Source: Blastomussa wellsi (Eukaryota > Cnidaria > Anthozoa > Scleractinia > Plerogyridae). From it: 64,000 nt of DNA. The notes below the pieces were generated by a model, which made no database searches, was not told where the DNA came from, and saw only the letters and a program-made list of their open reading frames with translations. Below are positions 9,301 to 22,400 of this stretch, piece after piece (the first letter of the stretch is position 1; each line of letters starts with the position of its first letter). Made by a program: the position numbers and the translations under genes. The DNA lies in the NCBI GenBank assembly GCA_947652115.1, contig OX393573.1, forward strand, positions 9,094,980 to 9,158,979, given 5' to 3'.

Positions 9301-10494
9301 ACAGAGTAACGTAGATTACTAACAGGAGCACATGCACCAAGAAGCCTTGGGTAATACAAGTTGCCGCTTTGATAAATCGAAATGTTGCCTCATGAATTGG
9401 TGGACGTGCATCCGAAATTGTACCCATGCCACTGCTGAGTTGTACGTAGATGAATCTTTTGCCTTTCTAAAGCTCGCTACTAGCTTGGACAAATGGTTGC
9501 TGAGACACTTGGCCAAATGTCCGAACCAAGCTAATTATTATAAGCCCCATGAAACAACACTGACCTGGGGGATAGGTAGATAAACATCTTATCCAGGATT
9601 GTAGCTGTTTTCTGAATTTTTGTTACGACACCACATATGTAAAGTTACATACATTTTCAGTTTGTTGCTTTGTAGTATTCTTGATGTGGTCACATTTGTA
9701 ATCCCTTACTAAATTGGTTAATACAAGTTATAACAACAACTTAGATGGAAGTTTTTATTGGCTCTTGGCAGAGAACATCTTTCTAGAAAGCCTTAACTCC
9801 ACTCTGTACTACCGTTGACAACAATTGTGTTTGAGACATTTCCTGTAGGGCAATTTATTTACCTTTTGCCTCTTTCTTTACCAAGTTTATTATCACTTTG
9901 CTTTTTCATATTAATATGAAAGTGAGGCTCCAGTTATAAAACGCTTATTTAACGGCCTTGGTTAAGATTTTCATTCCAGCAAGTAATGAATTTAATACGA
10001 ATTGACTTTTTTAGTGTGGATAGAGGAAAATAAAATAGCAAACGTTCGAGAGATTAGATGAGCGAAAAGTTTCAGTTCCTATGTAACAATGAATGAGGAT
10101 GCTGTGACACGTCATATAAAACGTGGGCAAATATCACGTGATTTCTTTACAAATTGGTCATGTTCTCCACATAAATACCTTTGGTAAAGCCTACTGTAGT
10201 ATCAGTATAACATTTGTTTTCTTTTTGGGAATAAATTGAGTGACAACTTCAGCCTCGTTTTCATGCAAGCACTCAGTTTGACCTCCGTCGACCTTCAAAA
10301 ACATGGCTATAACTCAAAACGTATACCACAATTTGAGACTACAAAATACCTAGCGTGAAAGAGGAGGTTACAAACTATAAAAATCCGTTACTAAACCTTT
10401 ACAGTACTCTTGCGCCCTTTTTAGCCTCTTGCTCCCGGACTACAGGCTGTCATGGCGGTTTTTGAATGTGTTTGGTTTCCAATCAGTTTTTTGA

Positions 10495-11700
10495 ATTTTT
10501 TGGTAAATTTTTGTTGAATAAATATTGTTTTACATCACACACGCACATGGCATACAAAAAGCTTACAGCACTCTAGTTACAATACTTACATTAATACATT
10601 ATTAATCTCATTAATTTACATATATTTACATCGCTGACTAGACATTACTAGATCTACAAAAAGCAACAACACACAACTAGAAATAACAAACTACTTATGA
10701 TATACATTACAAAAATTGCAATAACGCTACAGTACTTTATACTACGGGGAACAGGAAAAAAAGTAAAAACAAACAAAACAGCTTATTATTAAACAAAATC
10801 CACAATTACGCATCGGAAAAGTGGCCTGAAAGTAATTTATTTTTGAGATATGTTAATGGTTGACTAGAAAGAAGAGCTACTTATATTAATACAGGAATAA
10901 AGGAGTCCCACTTTTCATAATGTTGGGCCAGTTTACCATTTTTCCTTGCAATATAAAATTCTAAATTTAAAGTGGCTTTCAATTTAAACTTTACGAGAGG
11001 GTTTCATATTATTGAGTTTGCACCTATAGATAAATAATTTTGCAAGCACAAGAATATGGCTAATTACCAAAAAATCCTTGACAATATCAAATTTACCATA
11101 CAAAACCTCTATTAGTGAAAAATTTAATGTTTCTTTTTTTTTGGATAGCCAACCATGATAAAACCTCTTTCCAAAAAACCGTGGTTGTTTTACAAAAATA
11201 AAATAAATGCTCGAGGGACTTACAGAAGGTACATAATGATGAATTTACGATCTTAAATTTAAATAATTTTTCATTTGTGTAGACTATACAGTTGAGCAAT
11301 TTATATTGGAAAACTCTTAAATTTTTATCCAAAGTAATGTTGAAAGCTGGGGAATAAATTTTCTTCCAGTCGATGCAGAGATTAGGATATTCATTTTTAA
11401 ATTTAATTTGGGCCCTCGGAATAATAGCTTTACGAGAACAGAACTCTTTATATATCATTTCATCTCTCTTCTCGTCATTAATTGGCAGTAGAAAAGAATA
11501 TTCAGTGCAGGGGGTTGGTTCGCAATAAGTACCCTCGCCCTTTATGATCAAAACGCCAGTCGTTCGGTATGGCATTGACCGCTCCCATCAAAAGTAAGCA
11601 CTGACTTGGAGTTAATTGTGCATTAAAAATATTTGCACTTCCTAGAAAAGTGTCACCTTTAGAAACCAAAATCTCCGATTTTTCTTATCCCACAATTTAA
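10495..11700 (-). mobile_element. 5'-truncated L1/Tx1-like LINE (3' end)
   Basis: The minus-strand frame 11093-11575 (160 residues) resembles the C-terminal region of L1/Tx1-clade LINE ORF2: an aromatic-rich RVFQYKLLN segment followed by a Cys/His zinc-knuckle (CTFCK...EHLFYFC) and an FWKEVLSWL helix. About 600 bp of AT-rich 3' UTR follow, ending in an A-rich tail near 10495. A sequence close to TTTTGAATGTGTTTGG flanks both ends (10456 and 11704), a likely target-site duplication. No RT catalytic domain remains. Confidence 0.65.
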
Positions 11701-11762
11701 TACTGTTTTGAATGCGTTTGGCTTCCAATCACGGACTTAATGCGGCTTCTCAGGACTTCTGA

Positions 11763-11906
11763 CCCCGGTTGTTCAAAGAGTGGATAACGCTATCCACTGG
11801 ATGAATCACTATCCAGTGGATACTGCAGTTTGTTTTGCCAACACTTATCCACTGGATAGTGATTTATCCGGTGGATATCGTTATTCACCATTTGAACAAC
11901 CGGGGC
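11763..11906. mobile_element. palindromic MITE with CCCCGGTTGTTCAAA termini
   Basis: The ends CCCCGGTTGTTCAAA and TTTGAACAACCGGGG are perfect inverted repeats. The interior is built of inverted TATCCACTGGATAA motifs, so the whole about 143-bp element folds on itself. TGA (or CTGA) repeats at both flanks. The paralogous repeat copy at about 20118 has the uninterrupted target. Confidence 0.85.
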
Positions 11907-12060
11907 CTGAATACAAAATGGCAATATACAATACTTCTTCAAATTTGTATGGAATTTTTAGAACGATCGGTAAAACCATTGAGTGAACAATTGGCTGTAA
12001 AAGCCGTAGGCTAAAATTAAAACTTTCGCTGTTGCATGGTACGTGAATTAATTTAATTCT

Positions 12061-13431
12061 TGCATGCAGAATTGGACGGCTTTAAAATTGTTGCTATTTT
12101 GACGCTTTCTAATACAATTTTTGGTTTCATCTTCAATTCGAATTCCGCGCGAGCTCGCAGGATATTGTTAAAGGTATTTCAAAGAAATTTGCCCGAAATT
12201 TCGGTTTGCAGGAGAATGAAAACTTTCCTCAGGGATTGAGCCAACGAAAACATGTGACAAATAAAAAAGGGTCCTTACAAATATAAATGTTGGCGACACT
12301 GATTGGTTGTTTAGTGAGGACATTTATTCTCGGATCTTTTGTTTTCTGCTTCTGGAGGGATTCGGAGTGGCATCAGTTACAGTTGGATGTGTATTGCTGT
12401 ATATCCAGACGTCTGAATGCGAATAATTCTCGGTGATTATGTGATATATGGTACGCACTGACGTATTAAATCCGTTTAAATCTTATCAAAGGCTAATTGA
12501 AGGCTGTAACTTCTCTATTCACGTATCTTAATATAACAGAATACTATGCGTTAATGCTAATGAATAGGTTTTTTAAGGTGGATGGTACCAGTTTTCTGGT
12601 TTTTGACTGTCTAAACTTTGGAAGAAAAGAGCAAAATATCAATCCAAGGCCATAACAAAATGTTTGTATGATTCAATTCCATATTTTGCGCTTGACCAAA
12701 AATAACAAGTATTTCGTCATCAGTTGTCACCATGGTAACGGTACTTGATGATTATTCGGACCTACTTTTCAGCTTCTGGTGCATAAAACTTGAAAACCAA
12801 CCTGGTGACCCCCAATTTTTTTCACGTTATAACTTTTGGCATTTGAAAAGGAAACTGTATAATAATTTTAACAAAATTCTACGAAGCGGATTTTTTTATA
12901 AACGGGAAAAAAGGCAATTTGTGAGTAGAGAAAAATTCCTTTCGTAGAATTTTTTAAAATTACGTCTGACGTTTCCTCTCAGTAAGAGGAAGACATTGAA
13001 ACAATAAAAAAATAGGGTCACCGGGCTTGTTCTCTCGGAAAAGCCTTCGCGAGTTCAACAATATCCACGCGCGTCGTCACGCACTTCAAAATCTTGACTT
13101 TATATGACTGGCATTTACTCATGCTCAGTTTTGACTACCGCTGACCTATTCGCGCTCATACGCGCGCGACCACGCACTTACCGCCGTTTTGTTTTCTTTG
13201 GTCTTCGACACTACTTTGAGGTTCATCTTCGAGAATCTCGACTTCGCTGCCGTGAAATTAGTTAGTAGTTGTTTCGTTAACTGTTTTATTGAACGTTTGG
13301 CCTACCTTTTAACGATTTCCTTTCAAACTTTCGTTTGATTTGCCTTATTTTGTTGAACACGAAGCTGTCAGAAACGATAAGTGAAATCAACTCGACACAT
13401 GGTTGGATGTCGATCTTCATTGCGGAAGCAC
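12061..13431. other. intergenic region, nothing assigned
   Basis: Mostly AT-rich with short ORFs lacking domain signatures. From about 13020 to 13330 CpG and GC content rise, which could be the downstream side of the promoter or first intron of the minus-strand ORF at 13432-13899. No repeat family was recognised. Confidence 0.4.
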
Positions 13432-13899
13432 TCATTCTTCGCGGTTATGTTTGTTTTCGAAGTGCTTGTTTTTGCTTGTCTTGCCCTTGTGAGATTTGTT
13501 AGTTTTGAAACTCGCCTTTTGGCAGTAAAACAACCTTTGTGACGAGGCCGACTGAACTTCATTATTTTCTTTTTCTTCGTCAGTTTCTTCTGCATAAGCG
13601 GTGGACAAGGAGTAGTAGGTGTAAAAACCTACTAGTCCGGCAAAGTACACAAAACGAGAGAATCGGGAGCAGGAATTAACCGCTTCAGTTTTAAGATCTT
13701 TGCGATCGCCGACAGGATCGATCGCAGCAAAATCGGGAATTTTAACTTTGTAACTCGGGCATTGAGTTCCGAAAAAAAAAATTCTGACGCATATCGAATT
13801 TTCCAAGAACCGGCGCTCAAAGAACAACTTTCTTGTCGATCCAATCTCTGATAAACAGGACAAAAGCAACCTTGCATGTATTAACCCACGCGCCGCCAT
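13432..13899 (-). CDS. possible first exon of a mitochondrial membrane protein gene
   Basis: A minus-strand frame of 155 codons begins with MAARGLIHARLLLS, an Arg-rich, acid-free N terminus like a mitochondrial targeting peptide. It contains one hydrophobic helix (FVYFAGLVGFYTYYSLS, about residues 87-103) followed by an acidic stretch (AEETDEEKENN). CpG-rich DNA lies on both sides, as at promoters. The last about 35 codons may be intronic: a candidate GT follows the acidic part near 13540. No downstream exons were found on the minus strand toward 4600, so the gene may be a fragment. The family was not recognised. Confidence 0.35.
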   Translation of the reverse strand: MAARGLIHARLLLSCLSEIGSTRKLFFERRFLENSICVRIFFFGTQCPSYKVKIPDFAAIDPVGDRKDLKTEAVNSCSRFSRFVYFAGLVGFYTYYSLSTAYAEETDEEKENNEVQSASSQRLFYCQKASFKTNKSHKGKTSKNKHFENKHNREE

Positions 13900-14912
13900 A
13901 TTTGTTTTGAAATTTTCAGCTTTAAATCTCGCGCGTGAGGCGCGCGCTCGTCACCAGACTTCCCACGTACGAAAAACTGGTACGATCCACCTTAAACGTA
14001 AACCACAGAAAAAAATTCATAGAACTCTAATTGATTACCGTTATCTATTGTGTCCGTTGGTAAGAAAAGTGATCCGAAAAGATTGAGCAATAGGCGGTCT
14101 TTCACTGATGACAAATTTTACTATTCAATTAAAAGCGCTTTGTCACATTCAGTTTTAGCTTTTTGACCAGAAACAACACACATCATCAGCTAGGTTTTTT
14201 CTTTTCTGTTTGTGTACTCCTCACCCGCCTTGTGCTTATCAATTGATTGTTTTCATTTCTCGAGCACTGTTTCCGGTTTTGTCGATCTCACATATCGACC
14301 CCGAGAATTACAACAAATTCTTTGGCACAATACAGAGGTGCTTACATTACGCTTGCTATTACCTGTTGGTGACCAGCCAAATCAGGCTTTTAGCTTCAAG
14401 CTTCGCTCTCACCGATACATTCAGGCCCGCATCAAATTCACAACGCAGACTACAGGAAAGGTGTGTACTGAAAGGAAGTCTGATTGTCTGTTTCCTTTTC
14501 TCTATATTCATAAGGCTGTACGGTTTTCTCTATTTATTCCATCCCATAACGAGATTTTAGTAATGAGCTTTCATCATTTTCTTCACGGCATTTAACAGTC
14601 TGTGCCCAATCAATCACCGGGTATATTTTTTACCAAAGTGATAAATTTCTCACTAAATCCCAGCGGGAATTTGTCCGTTTTATTTGAAATTTTGCATATT
14701 TTCTCAATCATCGCTGGATTCAAAAATAATTCATACGGACAATTGAAATATTCGAAGCAATTCGCACTTCAAAAGGGATCAGTGATGTTGGCTGATATGT
14801 TTTGATCATCTTCGCTTTAGGTTTCCTATTCCTGGCTGCCTTGATTTCAATATTATTTTCAAGAAATCATCCTATCTTGGCGACCCGCATCTGAGTTTCG
14901 TTTTGTTCGAAA
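13900..14912. promoter_or_regulatory. upstream region of the sulfatase gene
   Basis: This 1-kb stretch separates the minus-strand ORF at 13899 from the sulfatase ATG at 14913, so it would hold divergent promoters if both are genes. The part near 13920-13960 is CpG-rich (GCGCG clusters). Overlapping ORFs at 14210-14595 have no recognisable domains. No specific transcription-factor site is claimed. Confidence 0.3.
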
Positions 14913-16445
14913 ATGGCCAAAGGCTACGTGGTGTTCCTTGTGCTCCTGTTCTGTGATTTCACGTCAACTGCACGTAAATCAAGGAATAATTTCCGAAGCG
15001 GTGCAGGATCTACGGGCAGACCCAACATAGTTTTTATTCTAGCAGATGACTTAGACAGCGAACTGGGATCTCCGAACGTCATGACGAAAACCCAGAGAAT
15101 TATGCAACGAGAAGGGGCCCATTTCGTCAACGCATTCGTCACAACTCCGATGTGCTGTCCTTCCCGTGCGAGCATTTTGACAGGTTCCTACGCTCATAAC
15201 CATAACACGTTCACCAATAACTTGAATTGTTCGTCTCAAGCATGGAGGAAAGGACCGGAGAGAAAAAGTTACGCAAGATACTTGGAATTATCAGGATATG
15301 TAACGGGTAAGTGAACACAAAGTTCTACACTTCAGACTCCATCGCGCCGTCCTTCACATGTATAATTAACTGACTTTTACAGGCAACAATTAAAGGAAGG
15401 ACGACATGATCGAAATTATGATATTGGCACCACCTTATGTTGAGATATCGTCCGATTGATCTTGATGGGCAGATGTCCCAGCTTCATGTCGTCTATTTCA
15501 CATGAATTACCCGCATGTAAATAGACATTGTTGTATGAACGGCTTGCTTAAATTCTTATTGTTCGTTGACTTTTGATTGCCGTTCTATTGTTTCGCACAG
15601 TTTATATAATTGTATATTGTTTATAACGAAGTATGGCTCAAACGACAAGCCTGCCTCGCTAGCTCAGGATTACAGTACGTGTTGACCTCTCTACCATTGT
15701 CTGTGGATCTTTTCAGCTTGGTGCACCTCACGCAAAAGACTCTTATGCGGTCACTTTTTCATCAATTCCGATATTTTCTCACCAAACGACCGCACGCTTT
15801 AAATTTGATTAAACTCAGTACAGTTCACTTACACAACTTGGATAACGTGAATCCTTATGAAGTCTGTTATCTCTGAAAATGTTATATAAATCCAGCTAGC
15901 TAGCGTGTCGCACTTTCCAGTTTTTATTAATTCCTTTTTCGTAAGGTTCGATTACATTTCATGATATTGATTTATGGAGCATTCGCCATATTGGATTTTT
16001 TTTAGTTTTGATTTTCAGGCAAGTTATTCAAGGAATGGCGACCCTGGGTTTTACTTATCTGATTAGATCGGTGAACCATGGATAACTGTTTATAATATTG
16101 GTTATTATAACCCAAAGTGCTGTCTGCCGTGAGTGTTCATCTCTCCTTTGTCCACAATATTCTTTGTTGCTGTACCCCCGGGGTGTGCCATGGCACTGAT
16201 GGCAGTATGTGAACAAAGCGTTTTCTTCTCTACAAAAACTGCTGTGAACGCCTCTTTTGTTCCCTTGCTAAACATCCGCAAATTCTTGATTTTCGCCCCC
16301 AGTGGCGGCAAAAATTAATAACATCAAATTTTCCAGAGAACTTCCGATAAAGGTGCCAAGACAACACGAGCTCCCGGGTTTCAAAACGAACATAAATGTT
16401 GGCATTTGTAACTTCCCTTAACTGTTCATGTATTAAATATTTCAC

Positions 16446-16496
<51 letters not shown>

Positions 16497-19400
16497 GAAT
16501 CTAACCGTTTTCCCCATACAAACTATTATACTGTTACGTAATGCACTGAACAGTGATATGTATATATGGAGCTTGGGCTACCTATGAAGTAAATAGGAAA
16601 CTTCGATAAGCTGTTTGCTCCTCATAACACCCTATTCAATTGCCAGGCAAAAATACTTACTTTTAAGTCTTTTCAACTCATTATTCTCTTTCGATAGAGA
16701 GTACATACTTTTTATGAAAGATATCGTCGAGACGAAGACAATAAGATGAAAACTATTAAAAATTTATGCGTGTCTGTAAACACTCCGAGCACAATGGAAT
16801 CTTGTTCTACTTTCGGACTGCAGCAGACTGATGAGAAGATTTTTCTTCGTCATTTATTTCGTTTTTGTGCGTGAATTGGCAATCAATATTATTGCACAAA
16901 TCGGAAATACATTTCGAAAACATAAGTTAAAACAACTTCGAGAGCCTCTCTTGAAAGTAAGCCGCATTTCCTACAGTCTCCTGTACTGTAATTGCAGCTG
17001 AAGGCATTTCAGTTAACGTGTCAAATAGCTGATGTGGCTGCCTGTTTAACCTCAGTCATGTTATTTTCTCCATCGTCAAGGTTTAAATAATGATAGCCTG
17101 CGAAGAGGCTCTCCAGTGGGGAAAATTTGGGGGTAATTTCGGCGCGCGAAGGAAGCCCAATTTGCGAGCGTGATCTGAGGTGGAGCCTGTAGACTTTCTT
17201 TGATGGCGCTTATCTGCCCACTGGTCATTAGCCTGTGACATATCTGTCAATGAGGAGATCGAACGCCACAGAGATAACGCCACGGCGGAATGGGCACGGC
17301 GGCCATGTTGAGTCCCGAGGGATTGAAAACGTTTGTTTTGCCACGCGGAAACACGTTCCCAAACTCTTCAACTCGAGGCTCTGGATACGAAATCTATTGT
17401 CTATGGCCAATATGGCCGCCACGCGAATAAGGCCCATTGTCGCTTGGTGTCATCCTAAAAATTGCACGCAACAGTTGTCTCATGAGAAAACTGCAAAGTC
17501 TTCTGTCATGAAAACAGGACACAGGGATCCCAGGGTGCCCATACAAGCAGTGCGTCTATTTGTATGTTCGAAATATAAAGAAGTGTATGGGAATATTGAA
17601 AGCGTCCTACTATCGAAAACTTATTTCGAGTAATGTTTATTTTTTTGGTTGAAATAAACGTGAACTTACCTCAGGTGTTGTATTTTGTCGTTCCTCGGCT
17701 CAAAATGGTGAATTTGAGCGATTTGGAGGGTTTTGCGACAGCGTTGATTGTTGCTTCACGTTACAAGGGGACTTCTTATATCGTGAAGCAAGAATCAACG
17801 CAAAATCCTCCAAATCGCTCAAATTCACCATTTTGAGCCGAGGAACGACAAAATACAACACCTGAGGTAAGTTCACGTTTATTTCAACCAAAAAAATAAA
17901 CATTACTCGAAATAAGTTTTCGATAGTAGGTAGGCAGGAAGGCAGGTGAAATACCAAATCAGGTATGCATACGGCTGAGTTCCAATTCGCAGATATCAGT
18001 AAAACGAACAGTAACAGAACGGCGGGAGCCGCTCGACTGAAATAGGCAGCGATATAGAAAAGATCAACTTCATAGATCGCTTTTGTGTTGGTTTGTCAAT
18101 ATCCATCACTCAGCTGTCAACAGTAAGCCATCTGACCAATCGGATCATGGATCGGCGGCATCAAAAGAGTGTCCAGAGGCTCCTGCGCGTTTTCCTTCTC
18201 CCAAGGCTATGCTCGGCTCGCTGGGGAGCCTGTTCGCAGGCTAAAAATAATGAGTTCTCAGCGTACTATATTTCTTCATTAAGAAATGAAACATTTGTTA
18301 ATTGATGGAATCCGATGGTTGGTAGTGTAGCAAAATGTATTGATCACGGAAAACGTTGCACACATGATCAGAAAATTTTTTATGTCGAAATTTTGTAAGG
18401 CAACTTTTTCCTGGGCTCGAACGCCTACTTCATAGACAAATTTGAAAGTGTTCCAGTGTATCAATGCTAATCAGAAACTTTGGAATAAAATTGTTAACAT
18501 TATCAGGCTACATGGTTAACGTTTTTACTCGAAATTTAATATGGAAGTGATGTTGAGAAAAAGTCTCGTTCTCGAGATCAAGAAAACACAAGCCAACAAA
18601 ACTTTTATGGCTTCAAAATGTAACGTCAAGGCACATTTTGGTGTCCTTTGGAGCAATTTCGTTAAAATAGTGTTCTTCTTTCAGCCCATTTAATTTCATT
18701 AAACAAAAAGCATGGCGTGAATTGTTTTCGCGATTGATTCGAAATCAAACAAACACGGTGTACATACCAACTTCTAAATGCCAATAAAAAACTGGCCAAG
18801 TACGTGCTGACTATGCAATTATTTTACTTTAAAGGAAAACAACCACTCAATAGTGGAAGAACACGAGAGAGTCGGTTCATGTGTTGCTTAAATTGATTTT
18901 TACAGTCGATTTACAGTATTTTATCGTCGCAGACTATAATTGTCGATTGATTTTGTGCGGGGTGTGAAAGTCATTGCCATGCTGGCATTCTTGCGGTGCG
19001 ACATGTTTCGCTGTTATTTTTTTTAAAACAAGTATAATTTGAATATCAAGTGGTTTTTCACCTTTAAAGTGCCTATAACCTCCAAAAATTAAACTTGATC
19101 GTTAAGCCAATAATTTCATCAAGAAATCACTCCCCAGACACATGAGACACATTCCGTCACGTTTTACTCAGGAATAGAAGCTAGAAAGTTCCCGAATTCT
19201 ACATCGATTTCCGTATTATCATGTATTACGTTCTTATTTAATCATAAAGTCAATAACTTTCGAAAACAAGTATTAAATTACAGTCTAATTTCGTCTGGCT
19301 CGTGAAATATAACATATAAATAGAGGATATTAAATGGCCGCCCGGAGATACGAAATTTTTCTTCGAGTGTTGGAAATATTTACCAGTGGTAACCACAGGT

Positions 19401-22400
19401 TAGAAAGTGCGGGCCTAGATGCACTTACAGTCAAACCAGATGTTTTTTTTATGGCAACTCTGCAATGTTACGGCGCAATGTTCCAATATTGATTGACAAT
19501 TTGATCTAACCAACTTGCAATTTTCAATTCAAATTTCAAAAAAAATCGAAGGCTCTGTTTCAAACAAACAGAAAACCGAAACCGCGCGCGCGAAAACCAC
19601 CCCTGGAATTCCCATCCAGCCGAAGTCGGTCGGGAAAAGCACGTGCTGTCCTTTCCCTTCCTCCCTGGAGACATTTTAGTTTTCCTATTGTTCTCCAGTA
19701 AATTAGGGTCAAAAAACCAATCAGAATCTGTTTTCTGTCCATACTTTAAGTGAACTCTTGAGGTTCTACAAAGAAGTTTCCCCTTAATACGCGCGTGAAA
19801 CATGTATAAGAAAATCATGGTGAGTCTTGGCGAGTCGCGGCACTTGTTTACAAAATTCCAAGGCCTTGTTTTTCATTCTCAACACAGAAAATTCCCTCTT
19901 TGGGGCGGATAATGAAAAGTAAAAACACTGATATTTTAAGTGTCTCAAAAGAGGAAAATCATGGAGTAAAGGGTGCTAAAACCTTGCTAACGAAGGAGTC
20001 ATCTTTTAATAGTTCGACGGCCGCGAAGAAACGCTGTCATGGCGGTTTTTGAATGTGTTTGGTTTCAAATCACAGACTCGGAAAACGGACTAAATGCGGC
20101 TTCTCAAGACTTATGAATACAAAATGGTAATAGACAATACTTCTTCAAATTTGTATGGAATTTTTAGAACGATCGGCAAAACCATTGAACAATTGACTGC
20201 AACCGTCGGCTAAAATTAAAACTCTCGCTGTAGCGTGGTACGTGAATTAATTTAATTAATTTAGAATCCACTCTGGGCAAGGATTTTTCGGTTTCTTTGA
20301 TGCACCATGATCCGAGTGATCTTGGATTAATCTGTTTAATAAAGAAACGCAAAATCCATTTTCGGATTTAAGAATCCAATCTTGGATTTTTTTAAAGAAA
20401 CGCACCCTAATTATCAAGCAAAAATGCCGTTAAAAGGCAGAACTATCTAGAATAAAATAAAACATCCTGAAAATATGTCGAAATAGTTGTAAGGATGTTC
20501 AAAATTTGAAATACAGGACTTCATTTTTTGTTGGTTATCAGAACCCGCACGCTTGAATTGACAAACACTAGTCAGAATCCAAATCAAGAGGTTTGATTCT
20601 TTTATAAGTTTTGCCAGGGTTTTCCTCTCGCACTGAAAGAGTGGCTGATTGATTTAAAGTGTACAATGTCTTAACGGAAATGCTAAAGCCTGAGTGGTTT
20701 GTTTGTCTGAGTCACACAGGAGGTCAAAATTTTGTGACGTCATTGGTGCGCAGCTAGCTATCCGATGAGGAAGTCTCTAAATAACTGCTTCATAAATTAT
20801 TTTTAAATTAATTAATCATCGAAATTTGTCACTTTTGATATGATCCTTAAGGCCCCACTTACGCATCCTGGGCGGGCCCGTGCAACCCCCCCCACCCCAG
20901 TTTTTGTCAAAAAGTAAAACACACAAGCATGGGAAGGTGAACGGAAGGCGAAGACCAAATTTTTAAAAAATCGTTCATACGAAAGCAAACGATAAGTCGT
21001 AATCAAATAACGATATTTTCGGATGTGAACTTACCTGATTGTAGCAGCAAAAAGCTCCGTACCAGAACAATTTGAACGTGCGCCATTTTGGAAGACATGT
21101 TGAATGCTTGGGCGCATAGCATGACGTCACAGTGCACACCTCATGGGATAAACGCGCGAACATCAGATCACATCACATCAGACAACATCAGCTCTAAAAT
21201 GGACAAATATGCTCCAGTTGGCTGTTCAAACAGAACGCACAGAGATTCCAAACGAGGGATAAGTTTCCACGAACTGCCCTTAAAAAATAGGCCGCTTCTT
21301 AAGGAGTGGAGTTTTTAATTTACTGCTTCCTCGTTCTCTTTTCAGCACAAACATTCTTTCTCTTGTTGCCTTTCCCAGTTCGCACAACACTCGCATACAT
21401 ACCACGATACATACCTTCCTGCGAGTCCGAACTGTCTCGCATCGGTTCAAAATAATAAGGCTCGATTTCGGGCATAATACAAGCTTAATGAAGTTTCGAC
21501 ACTTGTAAGATTCTTCGTAAATGTATCGACTTGAAAAAATATGCATGTGCACAGCAACGTCACAACATGGCGGCCGACATTCCTTATTTGGAAGTAACCG
21601 GAAGACAAAAACGGCATAATGGCGGACGTTCAATTTCGAAAAGTGGCCTCAGTTTTTGGCCGTTTTTGTCAATTTCGGTCGGAAAAATTCGCTTTTTTCT
21701 CTTTGTTTTCCACAAATCTAAGTTATTTCTACAATTTCCAGGGGTCAAATAAAAAATTGTCTCTGGTCTTCCGTTGTCCTTTAAAACAAAGATTTATCTT
21801 CCCGACATTTTGAACAATAACAAAAAAATTAAATCGCAATAATTCTGAACGGAATAACTTGTGATAAACTACAGGTATGCTGACTTTGTCAAAAGCACAT
21901 TTGCTGGTATCAAGACAGAGAGAACTTAACTTTGTAGTGTTTTTTCCAAATCCAAGTAAACCATTTAAAATTCAAGCTGCTCGAAATTTTTGTGCCGCCC
22001 CCCCCCCCCCCCCCCCAGCTCCTCAGGGCTTCCTACGGCCCTGGGACGTGCCTATAGGGATTGACGCGAGTCGTCCGGCCCCGCGTGCACTAGTTTGTGC
22101 ACCGCTCCCTCCCATAAATATTGGCGAGGACTTGTGGAAAATTTCCTTTGATAATTTCGTATTCGTTTGCGAAAACATTGCACAAGAGGTGTTATTTCAT
22201 ATTTGATTTCTTTTGTTTTTCCCGAACCTTGTTCACTGTTCACTTAATCAGCAACCACACGTAGAAAGTTTATGCACTATCGAGTACAAACAGAAAGTAT
22301 GATGCAAACTTTTGTTTACATTCTCGTAACTATTGTCTTCGTTCCTTACTGCGCAGGCTTGGTGAAACGATTGACTATCAAAAGTTCTTGTACCATTCTC

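Larger units (their letters stand above)
6825..10446. other. AT-rich region without a supported gene
   Basis: Several short ORFs exist on both strands but none shows a recognisable domain, splice pattern or codon bias. The stretch 8771-8800 is a hammerhead-like hairpin (listed separately), and 9190-9300 is a degenerate TTAA/TTGATTAA simple repeat. The ORFs at 8138-8446 (-) and 9332-9583 (+) were examined and not assigned. Otherwise I see nothing definite. Confidence 0.5.
10447..12060 (+). repeat. older dispersed repeat copy split by a LINE and a MITE
   Basis: Pieces at 10447-10490, 11700-11762 and 11906-12060 match, in order, one uninterrupted copy at 20041-20260: CTGTCATGGCGGTTTTTGAA, then AATGCGGCTTCTCA, then AATACAAAATGG through GTACGTGAATTAATTTAATT. 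Here the repeat is interrupted by a LINE (about 10495-11700) and a palindromic MITE (11763-11905). The second copy therefore shows both empty sites. Confidence 0.75.

Noticed and set aside
16230..16587. poly-Asn and poly-Leu proteins
   Set aside because: They are translations of the ATT microsatellite.
17633..17957. homologous proteins on both strands
   Set aside because: The two ORFs are mirror images produced by the palindrome at 17606-17930.
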